A DNA stretch of 64,000 bases, from contig JANYBL010000115.1 of the NCBI GenBank assembly GCA_025360815.1, positions 1 to 64,000 of the forward strand, written 5' to 3'. The notes under the pieces are model-generated. The model worked only from the letters and a program-made list of their open reading frames with translations, was not told the DNA's origin and did no database searches. Below are positions 26,627 through 37,972 of the stretch, piece after piece (position 1 is the stretch's first letter; each line of letters opens with the position of its first letter). The DNA comes from Burkholderiales bacterium (lineage in GTDB: Bacteria; Pseudomonadota; Gammaproteobacteria; Burkholderiales; Usitatibacteraceae). Both the position numbers and the translations under genes were made by a program.

Positions 26627-27700
26627 GTGCATTTAAACCCACCGTTTACTCCTCTGCCCGCGCACCATCACAAGCAAATCCAGCTTCCCCTGAGCGTCGG
26701 CTTTTTTCTGCTGCCGCAGTTTTCGCTGGTTTCACTTAGCGGTGCGCTTGATGCGTTGTCGCGGGCGAATGAGGCCGTTGGCAAAACCATTTTCAAACTG
26801 AGTTTATTTTCCAGCGACGGTGCACCGGTCGCCAGCAGCAGCGGCGCGGAAATTGTCGTGCAGGGCAGCTGGAACAAAGTAGAGAATAGCCCGAACACGA
26901 GTCCTGCAGCGCATCTTGATGCATTGTTCGTTATCAGCGATGCGCCACTTCCGCAACATGGTCATGAACAGCTGATCACGTTACTGCAAGAATTTGGGCT
27001 GCCCAAAAAAATGATTGGCGGATTTGGTACAGGCTCTTATCTGTTGGCGCGCGCACAATTGTTGAACGCTTATCGCAGCACCATTCATTGGTCTTATTCG
27101 AGCTTGTTTGCGGAAGACTTTCCGCTGACCGTCGTATCAAGCAATTTGTTTGAAATCGACCGCGATCGACTTACTTGCGCCAGCGGAACCGCTAGTTTTG
27201 ACATGATACTTGCGTGGATCGGGCAGTGCTTGCCAGCGGAAATCGGTGAGGAGGTAGTCGCTGAATTAGTTGACTATTTTGGCGTTGAGCGGCAGCGTAG
27301 CTCGAAAGAACACCAGCGGGTGCCGTTATCGGCGCGAATTGGTGGCGGCCAGCCAAAGTTAACGGAGGCAGTTTCGCTGATGGAGGCGAATTTTGAAGAG
27401 CCATTGCCCACCGAGGAGATTGCCCGCCTGGTGGGTGTTTCTAGGCGGCAGTTGGAGCGGTTGTTTAAACAGTATTTGAACAGCCTGCCATCGCGTTATT
27501 ATCTTGAGCTTCGCCTCACGCGCGCGCGCCAGTTATTGCAGCAGACCAGCCAATCTATTTTGCAAATTGGGCTCTCGTGCGGATTTTCGTCAGGGCCACA
27601 TTTTTCAAGCGCTTATCGCAATCATTTTGGCATTACGCCCCGCGAACAGCGTTCCCAGCGCTTGAGCGCCGGTAATAACATGATGACTGGTGCAAAATAG
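26627..27700 (+). CDS. argR: ArgR-type transcriptional regulator (AraC family, GATase-like N-domain)
   Basis: 357 residues from a GTG at 26627; no better start nearby. The N-terminal part (about 20-190) is a DJ-1/PfpI-like amidase fold without a catalytic cysteine elbow, the usual sensor of this group. The C-terminal part (about 240-345) has two helix-turn-helix motifs of AraC type (TEEIARLVGVSRRQLERLFKQYL; QIGLSCGFSSGPHFSSAYRNHFG split over positions). It closely follows P. aeruginosa ArgR, which senses arginine, activates aot and aru/ast and represses biosynthesis. Its place after aotP is the same. Not the ArgR repressor of enterobacteria, which is an unrelated family. Confidence 0.9.
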   Translation: MHLNPPFTPLPAHHHKQIQLPLSVGFFLLPQFSLVSLSGALDALSRANEAVGKTIFKLSLFSSDGAPVASSSGAEIVVQGSWNKVENSPNTSPAAHLDALFVISDAPLPQHGHEQLITLLQEFGLPKKMIGGFGTGSYLLARAQLLNAYRSTIHWSYSSLFAEDFPLTVVSSNLFEIDRDRLTCASGTASFDMILAWIGQCLPAEIGEEVVAELVDYFGVERQRSSKEHQRVPLSARIGGGQPKLTEAVSLMEANFEEPLPTEEIARLVGVSRRQLERLFKQYLNSLPSRYYLELRLTRARQLLQQTSQSILQIGLSCGFSSGPHFSSAYRNHFGITPREQRSQRLSAGNNMMTGAK

Positions 27701-27715
27701 GTCCTTATAAATCTG

Positions 27716-27747
27716 TGTCGCTTTATTGATATGCCGTTTCGTCTAGC
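27716..27747 (+). promoter_or_regulatory. Possible ArgR half-sites upstream of astC
   Basis: TGTCGC at 27716-27721 is exact to the P. aeruginosa ArgR hexamer, and TGCCGT at 27732 lies 16 bp further, the length of one half-site unit. The trailing AA is not kept (TA and GC). It lies 77 bp before the astC start. Weak but well placed. Confidence 0.35.
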
Positions 27748-27792
27748 CACTTTACAATTCAACCATTGTTACAGCAACAACAGGAGTGCATT

Positions 27793-29106
27793 ATGACCGC
27801 CGAATGTAAGCCCCAGCTTCCCAACGCCAAACCATCACATACCGGGCCCCTAGCTGGCGAGGCCATTACTCGTTCCACCTTCGATCAAGTCATGGTGCCG
27901 AACTACGCGCCAGCTGCGTTCATTCCCGTCCGCGGCCATGGATCTCGGGTTTGGGATCAGGCGGGGCGTGAGTATATCGATTTCGCCGGCGGTATTGCGG
28001 TCACCTCAGTCGGCCATACGCATCCTAAGGTGGTTAAGGCATTGACCGACCAAGCGAACAAAATTTGGCATGTTGCCAACGTGCTGACCAATGAGCCTGC
28101 CTTGGCGCTAGCGCAATCGCTGGTGGAAAAAACCTTTGCCGAACGGGTATTTTTTTGCAATTCTGGTGCGGAGGCCAACGAGGCCGCTCTAAAGCTCGCT
28201 CGTAAAGTGGCATCCGATAATTTCCCCAGCTCTGGTGCTATGCATGGCGAAACCGAAAAATGTGAAATCGTTGCTTGCTTGAATTCATTTCATGGCCGCA
28301 CGTTATTTACGGTGAGTGCTGGTGGGCAGCCAAAATATTCGCAAGGTTTTGGCCCACTTCCCGGCGGCATCAGGCATGTGCCGTTTAACGATATTGCGGC
28401 GCTCACGGCGGCTGTGTCAGATAAAACCTGCGCGGTCATTGTTGAGCCGATTCAAGGCGAGGGCGGCATTACGGCGGCAACCAAGGAATATCTGCACGCC
28501 GTTCGCGAGCTTTGTGATAAGCATCAGGCGCTGATGATTTTTGATGAGGTACAAAGCGGCGCTGGCCGCACGGGATCCCTCTATGCATACATGAATTGTT
28601 GTGCGGTCCCCGATATTTTGACCACCGCCAAGGGCTTGGGCGGCGGTTTCCCGATTGGTGCCATGTTGACGACCGAAAAATGGGCCGCGCATTTTGGCGT
28701 TGGCTCGCACGGTACAACTTACGGTGGAAACCCGCTGGCCTGCGCTGTGAGCTTAGCCGTGCTTGATATCGTAAGCGCGCCCGAAACGCTGAAAAATGTT
28801 AATTTGCGTCATGACCAGTTTTTTATGGCGCTCAACGAGATGAACCGCAAATACAATGTCTTTAAAGAGGTGCGCGGGCAGGGATTATTGATCGGCGCTG
28901 AGTTGGTTGAAAAATGGGCCGGGCGCGGCAAAGACTTTGTTGCGGCCTGTGCAAAGCAAGGCTTATTAATTTTAATTGCCGGCCCCAACGTGCTGCGCTT
29001 TGCGCCCTCGCTGCTGATTACGTCAGAGGATGTGGAGCAGGGCATGAAACGATTTGATTCCGCCGTTGCCGATCTGCTGGCCTCAGAGACATCGGTCGCA
29101 GCCTGA
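27793..29106 (+). CDS. astC: Succinylornithine transaminase (AstC/AruC)
   Basis: 437 residues; AGGAG stands 7 nt before the ATG at 27793. PLP-dependent class III aminotransferase: [17 protein letters not shown] (phosphate-binding), [33 protein letters not shown], and the PLP lysine in [16 protein letters not shown] (about residue 280). It converts N2-succinylornithine and 2-oxoglutarate to succinylglutamate semialdehyde and glutamate. The family also acts on acetylornithine, but the ast genes after it settle the role. About 30 residues longer at the N-terminus than E. coli AstC (406). Confidence 0.95.
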   Translation: MTAECKPQLPNAKPSHTGPLAGEAITRSTFDQVMVPNYAPAAFIPVRGHGSRVWDQAGREYIDFAGGIAVTSVGHTHPKVVKALTDQANKIWHVANVLTNEPALALAQSLVEKTFAERVFFCNSGAEANEAALKLARKVASDNFPSSGAMHGETEKCEIVACLNSFHGRTLFTVSAGGQPKYSQGFGPLPGGIRHVPFNDIAALTAAVSDKTCAVIVEPIQGEGGITAATKEYLHAVRELCDKHQALMIFDEVQSGAGRTGSLYAYMNCCAVPDILTTAKGLGGGFPIGAMLTTEKWAAHFGVGSHGTTYGGNPLACAVSLAVLDIVSAPETLKNVNLRHDQFFMALNEMNRKYNVFKEVRGQGLLIGAELVEKWAGRGKDFVAACAKQGLLILIAGPNVLRFAPSLLITSEDVEQGMKRFDSAVADLLASETSVAA

Positions 29107-29134
29107 TCCATTTGCCGTCATTCAATATTCCAAA

Positions 29135-30241
29135 ATGATAATTCTCCGTCCCTGCGAAATGTCTGACCTACCCGCGATTGAACGGATCGCGGCGGTGAGC
29201 GCGGTTGGCATTACGTCACTGCCGCCAGACCATGAAAAGCTTTACGATAAAATTCGCTCCTCTGTCCATTCGTTTTCAACCGAGGTCGATGTCAACGGTG
29301 AAGAGATTTACTTTTTTGTCTTGGAAAACACCGCAACCGGCGCAATCATCGGTACGAGTGGTATTGCCGCATCAGCAGGCTTTCATGATCGGTTTTATAG
29401 TTACCGCAATGAAATCATTGTCCACGCTTCTCAAGAGCTAAAAGTCAGCAACAAAATTCACGCGCTACACCTTTGTCATGATTTGACGGGCCTCTCGCTG
29501 CTGACTTCGTTCTACATTGATCCGGCTTATGCGCACTCTAAGTGGCCGCAATTGTTATCCCGGGCAAGGCTGCTTTTCATGGCCGAGTTTCCGCAACGAT
29601 TCGCCGATAAATTGGCGGCTGAAAACCCCGGACTGTGTGACGAAAACGGAAATTCACCGTTTTGGAATGCCGTCGGCCGTCGCTTTTTCAGTATGGAATA
29701 CCCGCAAGCCGAGCAGCTCTCGGGTGGGCGCAGCAAAACCTTTATTGCAGAGCTGATGCCGCAATATCCGATTTATGTACCACTGCTGCCAGCCGATGCG
29801 CAATTGGCAATTGGTCAGCTACATCCGGTTGCAGATTTGCCGTTTTCAATTTTATTGGATGAAGGTTTTGAGGCGGACACGTACATTGATATTTTTGACG
29901 GGGGGCCGACTGTGGAGGCACGTTTGCAGACGCTGCGTACCATTCAAACCAATCGTCGTTTATGCGTAAAAATTTCCAAAGATGACGCCAGTAACAGAAC
30001 TGCCTTGGACTATTTGGTGGCCAGCACGAGCACCGACACTTTCCGTGCCACGATTGCGCAAGCTGTCATCGACGGTGATGCTCTCGTCATGACGCCCGGC
30101 GCGGCTTCAGTGATGCAACTAACCGATGGCGATAGCGTACGCGCCGCGCCGCTTGGGACTTACACCAGTTTAGGCGCAACTTCAAACGTTAGTCCGAGTT
30201 CGGGTGCGAGTTCGAGCGCTAATGCCGGATGGAATTCATGA
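29135..30241 (+). CDS. astA: Arginine N-succinyltransferase, first subunit (AruF-like AstA)
   Basis: 368 residues from the ATG at 29135 (MIILRPCEMSDL), which matches family starts; an in-frame start upstream lies inside astC. It is the first step of the AST pathway: arginine plus succinyl-CoA to N2-succinylarginine. Family blocks seen are VHASQELKVSNKIHALHLCHDLTG, SPFWNAVGRRFFSMEY, FIAELMPQYPIYVPLL and YIDIFDGGPT. Two tandem AstA genes, as in Pseudomonas aruF-aruG, form a heteromer. The C-terminal 40 residues are a Ser/Ala/Thr-rich tail not seen in the usual family. Confidence 0.95.
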   Translation: MIILRPCEMSDLPAIERIAAVSAVGITSLPPDHEKLYDKIRSSVHSFSTEVDVNGEEIYFFVLENTATGAIIGTSGIAASAGFHDRFYSYRNEIIVHASQELKVSNKIHALHLCHDLTGLSLLTSFYIDPAYAHSKWPQLLSRARLLFMAEFPQRFADKLAAENPGLCDENGNSPFWNAVGRRFFSMEYPQAEQLSGGRSKTFIAELMPQYPIYVPLLPADAQLAIGQLHPVADLPFSILLDEGFEADTYIDIFDGGPTVEARLQTLRTIQTNRRLCVKISKDDASNRTALDYLVASTSTDTFRATIAQAVIDGDALVMTPGAASVMQLTDGDSVRAAPLGTYTSLGATSNVSPSSGASSSANAGWNS

Positions 30242-31347
30242 ATGCGACACTGATGATCGTTCGCCCCATCGCCGCCGCTGATTTGGGTGCGTTGTTCCAG
30301 CTTGCCAGTAAGGCAGGCGTTGGCTTAACAACATTGCCAGCGAATGAGGCCTTACTGAAACAGCGCATTGATGCATCGCTTGCGTCGTTCGCTGGAACAG
30401 CTGAACCTGCGGATCAAATTTTTGTTTTTGTAATGGAAGAAGCAGAAACAGTTAGCGAGCATGGCCGTGAGCGCAAAAAAAACAAAATTGTTGGTATCTG
30501 CGCCATTGCCGCGGCGGTCGGTTTACGGCAGCCTTGGTATTCCTATCGGGTGGGGCAGGTCGTACACGCTTCACAAGAGCTCGGTATCTTCACGCAAACA
30601 CCGACGCTTTTTTTGTCGAATGACCACACGGGCCATAGCGAATTATGCTCATTGTTCCTGGATTCAGAATATCGTGTCGGTAAAAACGGCAGTATGTTAT
30701 CCAAGTGTCGCTTTTTATTCATCGCTCAATTCCGCGCATTGTTTGCTAAAAAAATGATTGCCGAATTGCGTGGTGTGTCCGACGCCGAGGGTAAATCACC
30801 ATTCTGGGAAAGTCTGGGCCGGCATTTTTTCTCGATGGATTTTAAAGACGCTGACTATTTAACCGGTATTGGTAAAAAATCGTTCGTCGCCGAGTTAATG
30901 CCCAAACATCCCCTCTACAGCTCCTTCCTCACGCCGGCGGCGCAAGCCGTGATCGGGCAAACCCATGAACTGACTCGCCCCGCGCAGGCCATGCTGGAAG
31001 CCGAGGGTTTCCGGTACGAAGGCCATGTCGATATTTTCGACGCAGGCCCGGCAGTTGAATGCGATGTCGGTGATATCGATGCCGTGGTGAAGAGTCGTTT
31101 GTTTACCGCGGACGTCGGGCCGGAGGCGGGTTCGGATGCAGGCTCAACCGCGAAATCGGAGCAGCCGAAAATAAATTATCTCGTTGCCAGTACATCGCTT
31201 GACCATTTTCGCGTGCTGCTGGTGCGGGCGTCGCCGTCTGGGGAATTACTTCGGTTATCAGCGGTGCAAGCGGCTGCGCTCGGGATTAAAAGTGGTGACT
31301 CAATTCGCGGCGTGCCGCTATCACCAAAAGATCGTGTGGCTTCTTAA
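30238..31347 (+). CDS. astA: Arginine N-succinyltransferase, second subunit (AruG-like AstA)
   Basis: 369 residues. The ATG at 30238 overlaps the stop of the previous subunit (ATGA), giving coupled translation. Family blocks: VVHASQELGIFTQTPTLFLSNDHTG, SPFWESLGRHFFSMDF, FVAELMPKHPLYSSFL and HVDIFDAGPAVECD. A low-complexity Gly/Ser/Ala insert (about 300-312) separates it from the final strand region. Partner of the preceding gene in the succinyltransferase heteromer. About 190 nt follows before astD with no gene in it. Confidence 0.95.
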   Translation: MNATLMIVRPIAAADLGALFQLASKAGVGLTTLPANEALLKQRIDASLASFAGTAEPADQIFVFVMEEAETVSEHGRERKKNKIVGICAIAAAVGLRQPWYSYRVGQVVHASQELGIFTQTPTLFLSNDHTGHSELCSLFLDSEYRVGKNGSMLSKCRFLFIAQFRALFAKKMIAELRGVSDAEGKSPFWESLGRHFFSMDFKDADYLTGIGKKSFVAELMPKHPLYSSFLTPAAQAVIGQTHELTRPAQAMLEAEGFRYEGHVDIFDAGPAVECDVGDIDAVVKSRLFTADVGPEAGSDAGSTAKSEQPKINYLVASTSLDHFRVLLVRASPSGELLRLSAVQAAALGIKSGDSIRGVPLSPKDRVAS

Positions 31348-31440
31348 GCTTGGCTTTCATAATTTTAGCGGGCGTTAACAGCACAGGTTCAAAGAGACCA
31401 ACTGTCCTTTGATAGATTTTTTTTACTACCACTACCATAG

Positions 31441-34397
<2,957 letters not shown>

Positions 34398-34636
34398 TGT
34401 TCTCTAGCCCTTGTTGAACTCCCGTGAGGCGCGCCAGCTTGCTCGACTCCGCGGATACGCCGGGTGCCGTCAGGCATTCAGCTGAATTAACACCAGCTTT
34501 TAAGCCCTCCCCCAATATGATATTTGCAACTGCTGATGTAAGGGCTGTCTCGGTTTGGTAGGTTCAAACCAACTGCAACCATCGCGCCGATCGTTTGGTG
34601 TTGATAAACATGCTTGACAGACGCCGATGATGAATC

Positions 34637-34688
34637 GCGATGCCAACCAGCGATGCCACCCCGCAATGCCACCCCAAAATGCCAACAA
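34637..34688. repeat. 13-bp degenerate tandem repeat, four units
   Basis: Units GCGATGCCAACCA, GCGATGCCACCCC, GCAATGCCACCCC and AAAATGCCAACAA are contiguous. They explain short open frames seen here. Confidence 0.8.
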
Positions 34689-34819
34689 GCATGCAGCGAG
34701 CGCATTTGACTGCCCAAACACTGTGCCGCACAGCACAGGTTTTTTGCGCTTTCCCGCTCTTTCGTAGTGCATCTTTTTTCGCCGCCTATGCACTGTTGCT
34801 GACCGCTCGAATTAGTTTA

Positions 34820-34836
34820 TGCACATTAATGGTGCG
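34820..34836. promoter_or_regulatory. NtrC-like enhancer site upstream of nirB
   Basis: TGCACATTAATGGTGCG matches the NtrC consensus TGCACC-N5-GGTGCA at 10 of 12 positions with exact spacing. It lies 159 bp before the -24 element, a usual enhancer distance. Confidence 0.6.
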
Positions 34837-34994
34837 CGATCATCATTCTCGCTTTACCAACGGGATAATCGCGGTCGTTCGGCTGGCTCTGGGAGCATCG
34901 AAGCGTCGGGCTTCTTATTGATTACGCTGGATTTTTGCAAAATGCGGATCGAAACCCATACATTATTTTTATAAGCGCCGAACTGCGTATTTTC

Positions 34995-35010
34995 TGGCAT
35001 TGAACTTGCA
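34995..35010 (+). promoter_or_regulatory. Sigma-54 type promoter of nirB-nirD-nasA
   Basis: TGGCATTGAACTTGCA has GG and GC separated by exactly 10 bp, as in the sigma-54 consensus TGGCACG-N4-TTGCW, with two mismatches in CACG. Start of transcription is expected near 35021, 89 nt before nirB. Confidence 0.65.
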
Positions 35011-35109
35011 CTATTTAAATACTAAAGACACGCCATGGCGCGGTGGTCGAATTGCTTTCCATATTGGTTGCCGAGTGTGGCAGTAGCGTTAAATCGGAGA
35101 TGATTCAGC

Positions 35110-37551
35110 ATGCAAAAAGTAAGACTGGTGATGGTGGGCAATGGCATGGCGGGTGTTCGCGCGCTTGAGGAGCTCATTAAGCTCACGCCTGATTTATACG
35201 ACATCACCGTCTTCGGTGCTGAGCCTCATCCCAATTACAACCGTATTTTGCTGTCGCCTGTGTTGGCAGGTGAGCAGACAATTAACGACATTATCCTCAA
35301 CGATTTTCAGTGGTACGAAGACAACCAGATTCGCCTCTATACCAATAAAAAAATTACGAAGATTGATCGAAAAAACCGAACCGTCGAAGCCAGCGACGGA
35401 ACAATTTGCGAATACGATCGGCTATTACTGGCTACTGGAAGCAATCCGTTCATGTTGCCGGTGCCAGGCGGCAATCTTGACGGCGTGCTCTCGTATCGGG
35501 ATATTCACGACACTGAAAAGATGATCGAAGCAGCCGCAACACACAAGCAAGCGGTCGTGATTGGTGGCGGCTTGTTGGGGTTGGAAGCTGCGAACGGCTT
35601 GGCACTGCGCGGTATGGAAGTGACGGTGATTCAATTCGCCGGTTGGTTGATGGAGCGGCAGTTGGATGAAACCGCATCGAAAATGTTGCAAGCATCACTT
35701 GAAGCAAAAGGACTTAAATTCGCCCTGAAAGCCAACACAGAAGCCATTCTTGAAGATGTGGTGAACCCCGGTCATGTCGGCAGCGTGAGACTAAAAGATG
35801 GCACGGTCATCCCCGCGCAGTTGGTGGTGATGGCGGTCGGCATTCGTCCCAACACTGAGCTTGCCGAGAGCGCGGGCATCCATTGCAACCGCGGCATTGT
35901 GGTGAACGATACGATGCAAACTTACGATCCGCGCATCTATGCGGTGGGCGAATGTGTGAGTCATCGCGGCATTGCGTATGGATTAGTCGCGCCGCTTTTC
36001 GATCAAGCCAAAGTCGCCGCGAACCATTTGGCACAGATGGGTATTGGCCGCTACGAAGGCTCGGTAACATCCACCAAATTAAAAGTGACGGGCGTTGATT
36101 TATTTAGCGCCGGGAATTTTATGGGTGGCGATGATTGTGAAGAGATTGTGCTCTCCGACCCGGGCGCTGGCATCTACAAAAAAATTGTTTTGAAAGGCGA
36201 CAAGCTTATCGGCAGCGTAATGTATGGCGACACGGCTGATGGCTCGTGGTATTTCAAGTTGCTGCGCGATGGTACCAATATCGGTGCGATGCGGGATCGC
36301 TTGATGTTTGGCGAAAACAACTTGGGCGACACCGGCCACCAGGGCCAGAACAAAGCGGCGACGATGTCGATGGAAGCCGAGGTCTGTGGCTGCAATGGCG
36401 TGTGTAAGGGCGCGATCGTTAAAGCGATCAAAGAGAAAGGTTTATTCACGCTTGATGAAGTACGAAAACACACCAAGGCCAGTAGCTCATGTGGAAGCTG
36501 CACCGGGTTGGTCGAGCAGATTCTGATGTTTACCGCCGGTGGCGATTATTCGGCCACGCCGAAACTCAAAGCCATGTGCGGCTGCACCGACCACAATCAC
36601 CAAGCGGTGCGTGATGCCATTAAAACGCATCACCTCATCACTATTCCCGCCGTTATGGAAATGCTGGAATGGCGCACGCCGAATGGTTGCGCAAGCTGCC
36701 GCCCCGCGCTTAATTATTACCTCATTTCAACTTGGGCGAAAGAGGCAGTTGACGATCCGCAATCACGCTACATCAATGAACGTAGCCACGCCAATATTCA
36801 AAAGGACGGCACTTATTCCGTGATCCCGCGCATGTGGGCGGGCGAGACCAACGCGAGTGAATTGCGGCGCATCGCCGACGTGGTTGATAAATATGCGATA
36901 CCCACTGTGAAGGTGACAGGTGGGCAGCGTATTGATTTGTTGGGTATCAAAAAAGAAGATTTGGTTAGTGTCTGGAAAGATTTGGACATGCCCAGCGGCC
37001 ACGCTTATGCCAAAGGCCTGCGCACCGTAAAAACATGTGTGGGTAGCGAGTGGTGCCGATTTGGCACACAAGATTCGACCCAAATGGGCAAAGATTTGGA
37101 GCGTATGTTGTGGCGCATGTATGCGCCACACAAGGTCAAGCTGGCAGTCTCCGGCTGCCCGCGTAACTGTGCGGAGTCAGGCATTAAGGATGTCGGCGTG
37201 ATTGGCGTTGATAGCGGTTGGGAAATTTATATTGCGGGCAATGGCGGCATCAAAACTGAAGTGGCGGCGTTTTTTGTAAAACTCAAAACGAGTGATGAAG
37301 TGCTCGAATATGCCGCCGCGTTTTTGCAGCTTTATCGGGAGGAGGGTTGGTATTTGGAGCGAACCGTTCATTACGTGCAGCGAGTTGGGATGGAGTATGT
37401 GAAAGAAAAAGTGCTCAACGATGCCATCAATCGCAAAGCGCTCTATGAGCGACTTTTATTTAGCCTTGATGGCGAGCCTGATCCTTGGCATGAACAGATC
37501 AAAGCGCAAGTTGATACCCGGCAGTTTATTCCTGTCGCTGTTCTTACTTGA
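35110..37551 (+). CDS. nirB: Assimilatory nitrite reductase, large subunit (NirB)
   Basis: 813 residues; GGAG stands 10 nt before the ATG. Domain order: FAD/NAD(P)H disulfide oxidoreductase fold (about 1-330, with VMVGNGMAGVRALEEL and VVIGGGLLGLEAA); BFD-type [2Fe-2S] domain (about 420-480: CGCNGVCKG, SSSCGSCTG); a second Cys cluster CGCTDHNH...GCASCRPALN; nitrite/sulfite reductase ferredoxin-like domain; and the [4Fe-4S]/sirohaem site TCVGSEWCRFG (about 642) plus SGCPRNCAESG (about 680). It reduces nitrite to ammonium with NADH and NirD in the cytoplasm. It leads an operon with nirD and nasA. Confidence 0.97.
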   Translation: MQKVRLVMVGNGMAGVRALEELIKLTPDLYDITVFGAEPHPNYNRILLSPVLAGEQTINDIILNDFQWYEDNQIRLYTNKKITKIDRKNRTVEASDGTICEYDRLLLATGSNPFMLPVPGGNLDGVLSYRDIHDTEKMIEAAATHKQAVVIGGGLLGLEAANGLALRGMEVTVIQFAGWLMERQLDETASKMLQASLEAKGLKFALKANTEAILEDVVNPGHVGSVRLKDGTVIPAQLVVMAVGIRPNTELAESAGIHCNRGIVVNDTMQTYDPRIYAVGECVSHRGIAYGLVAPLFDQAKVAANHLAQMGIGRYEGSVTSTKLKVTGVDLFSAGNFMGGDDCEEIVLSDPGAGIYKKIVLKGDKLIGSVMYGDTADGSWYFKLLRDGTNIGAMRDRLMFGENNLGDTGHQGQNKAATMSMEAEVCGCNGVCKGAIVKAIKEKGLFTLDEVRKHTKASSSCGSCTGLVEQILMFTAGGDYSATPKLKAMCGCTDHNHQAVRDAIKTHHLITIPAVMEMLEWRTPNGCASCRPALNYYLISTWAKEAVDDPQSRYINERSHANIQKDGTYSVIPRMWAGETNASELRRIADVVDKYAIPTVKVTGGQRIDLLGIKKEDLVSVWKDLDMPSGHAYAKGLRTVKTCVGSEWCRFGTQDSTQMGKDLERMLWRMYAPHKVKLAVSGCPRNCAESGIKDVGVIGVDSGWEIYIAGNGGIKTEVAAFFVKLKTSDEVLEYAAAFLQLYREEGWYLERTVHYVQRVGMEYVKEKVLNDAINRKALYERLLFSLDGEPDPWHEQIKAQVDTRQFIPVAVLT

Positions 37552-37964
37552 TGTTGCAGCTAAAAATAAAACAACAACATAAATTGAAAATGAAATTCAT
37601 TTGCCAGCTGTCAGAAATTCCCCAACTCGGCGCACGTCGTGTCACGCGCAATAACGGCGGTGAGATCGCCATTTTTCGCACCGGCGACGACCAAGTTTTT
37701 GCGCTGCTTGATCGTTGCCCGCATAAGGGTGGTCCGCTTTCACAGGGAATTGTATTCGGCCATAAAGTTGCCTGCCCGCTACATAACTGGAGCATCGGTT
37801 TGAACGATGGCTGCGCGACAGAACCTGATGTGGGTTGTGCCGAGCGCTATGCGGTTGAGCTTCGCGGGGTGGAGGTGTGGCTGGACACTGCTGCGCCCAT
37901 TTTGTCTCAATCGGCGTTGACAACAACAATCGCTTCCAACGTGATCCCGATTGCCGTTGTGTGA
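37551..37964 (+). CDS. nirD: Nitrite reductase small subunit (NirD), Rieske-type fold
   Basis: 137 residues from the ATG at 37551, which shares one base with the nirB stop (TGATG). The ATG at 37590 (MKFICQL) is the start that best fits family length. Rieske-like ligands are present: CPHKGGPLSQG and CPLHNWSIGLNDG, so both Cys-x-His pairs remain. Many NirD proteins have lost them; here they could hold a [2Fe-2S] cluster. The final 25 residues (Ser/Thr/Val-rich) are not typical. Confidence 0.92.
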   Translation: MLQLKIKQQHKLKMKFICQLSEIPQLGARRVTRNNGGEIAIFRTGDDQVFALLDRCPHKGGPLSQGIVFGHKVACPLHNWSIGLNDGCATEPDVGCAERYAVELRGVEVWLDTAAPILSQSALTTTIASNVIPIAVV

Positions 37965-37972
37965 GTATTGTA

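Larger units (their letters stand above)
34398..35109. other. Control region upstream of nirB
   Basis: 712 bp without a convincing gene. From left to right it holds a 13-bp degenerate repeat (34637-34688), an NtrC-like palindrome (34820-34836) and a sigma-54 type promoter (34995-35010). The leader after the promoter, about 90 nt, contains CGCCATGGCG but no terminator. I see no clear terminator for the ast genes. Confidence 0.6.

Noticed and set aside
34487-34921. Open frames upstream of nirB on both strands
   Set aside because: They overlap the 13-bp repeat and the NtrC-like site; no domain is recognisable.
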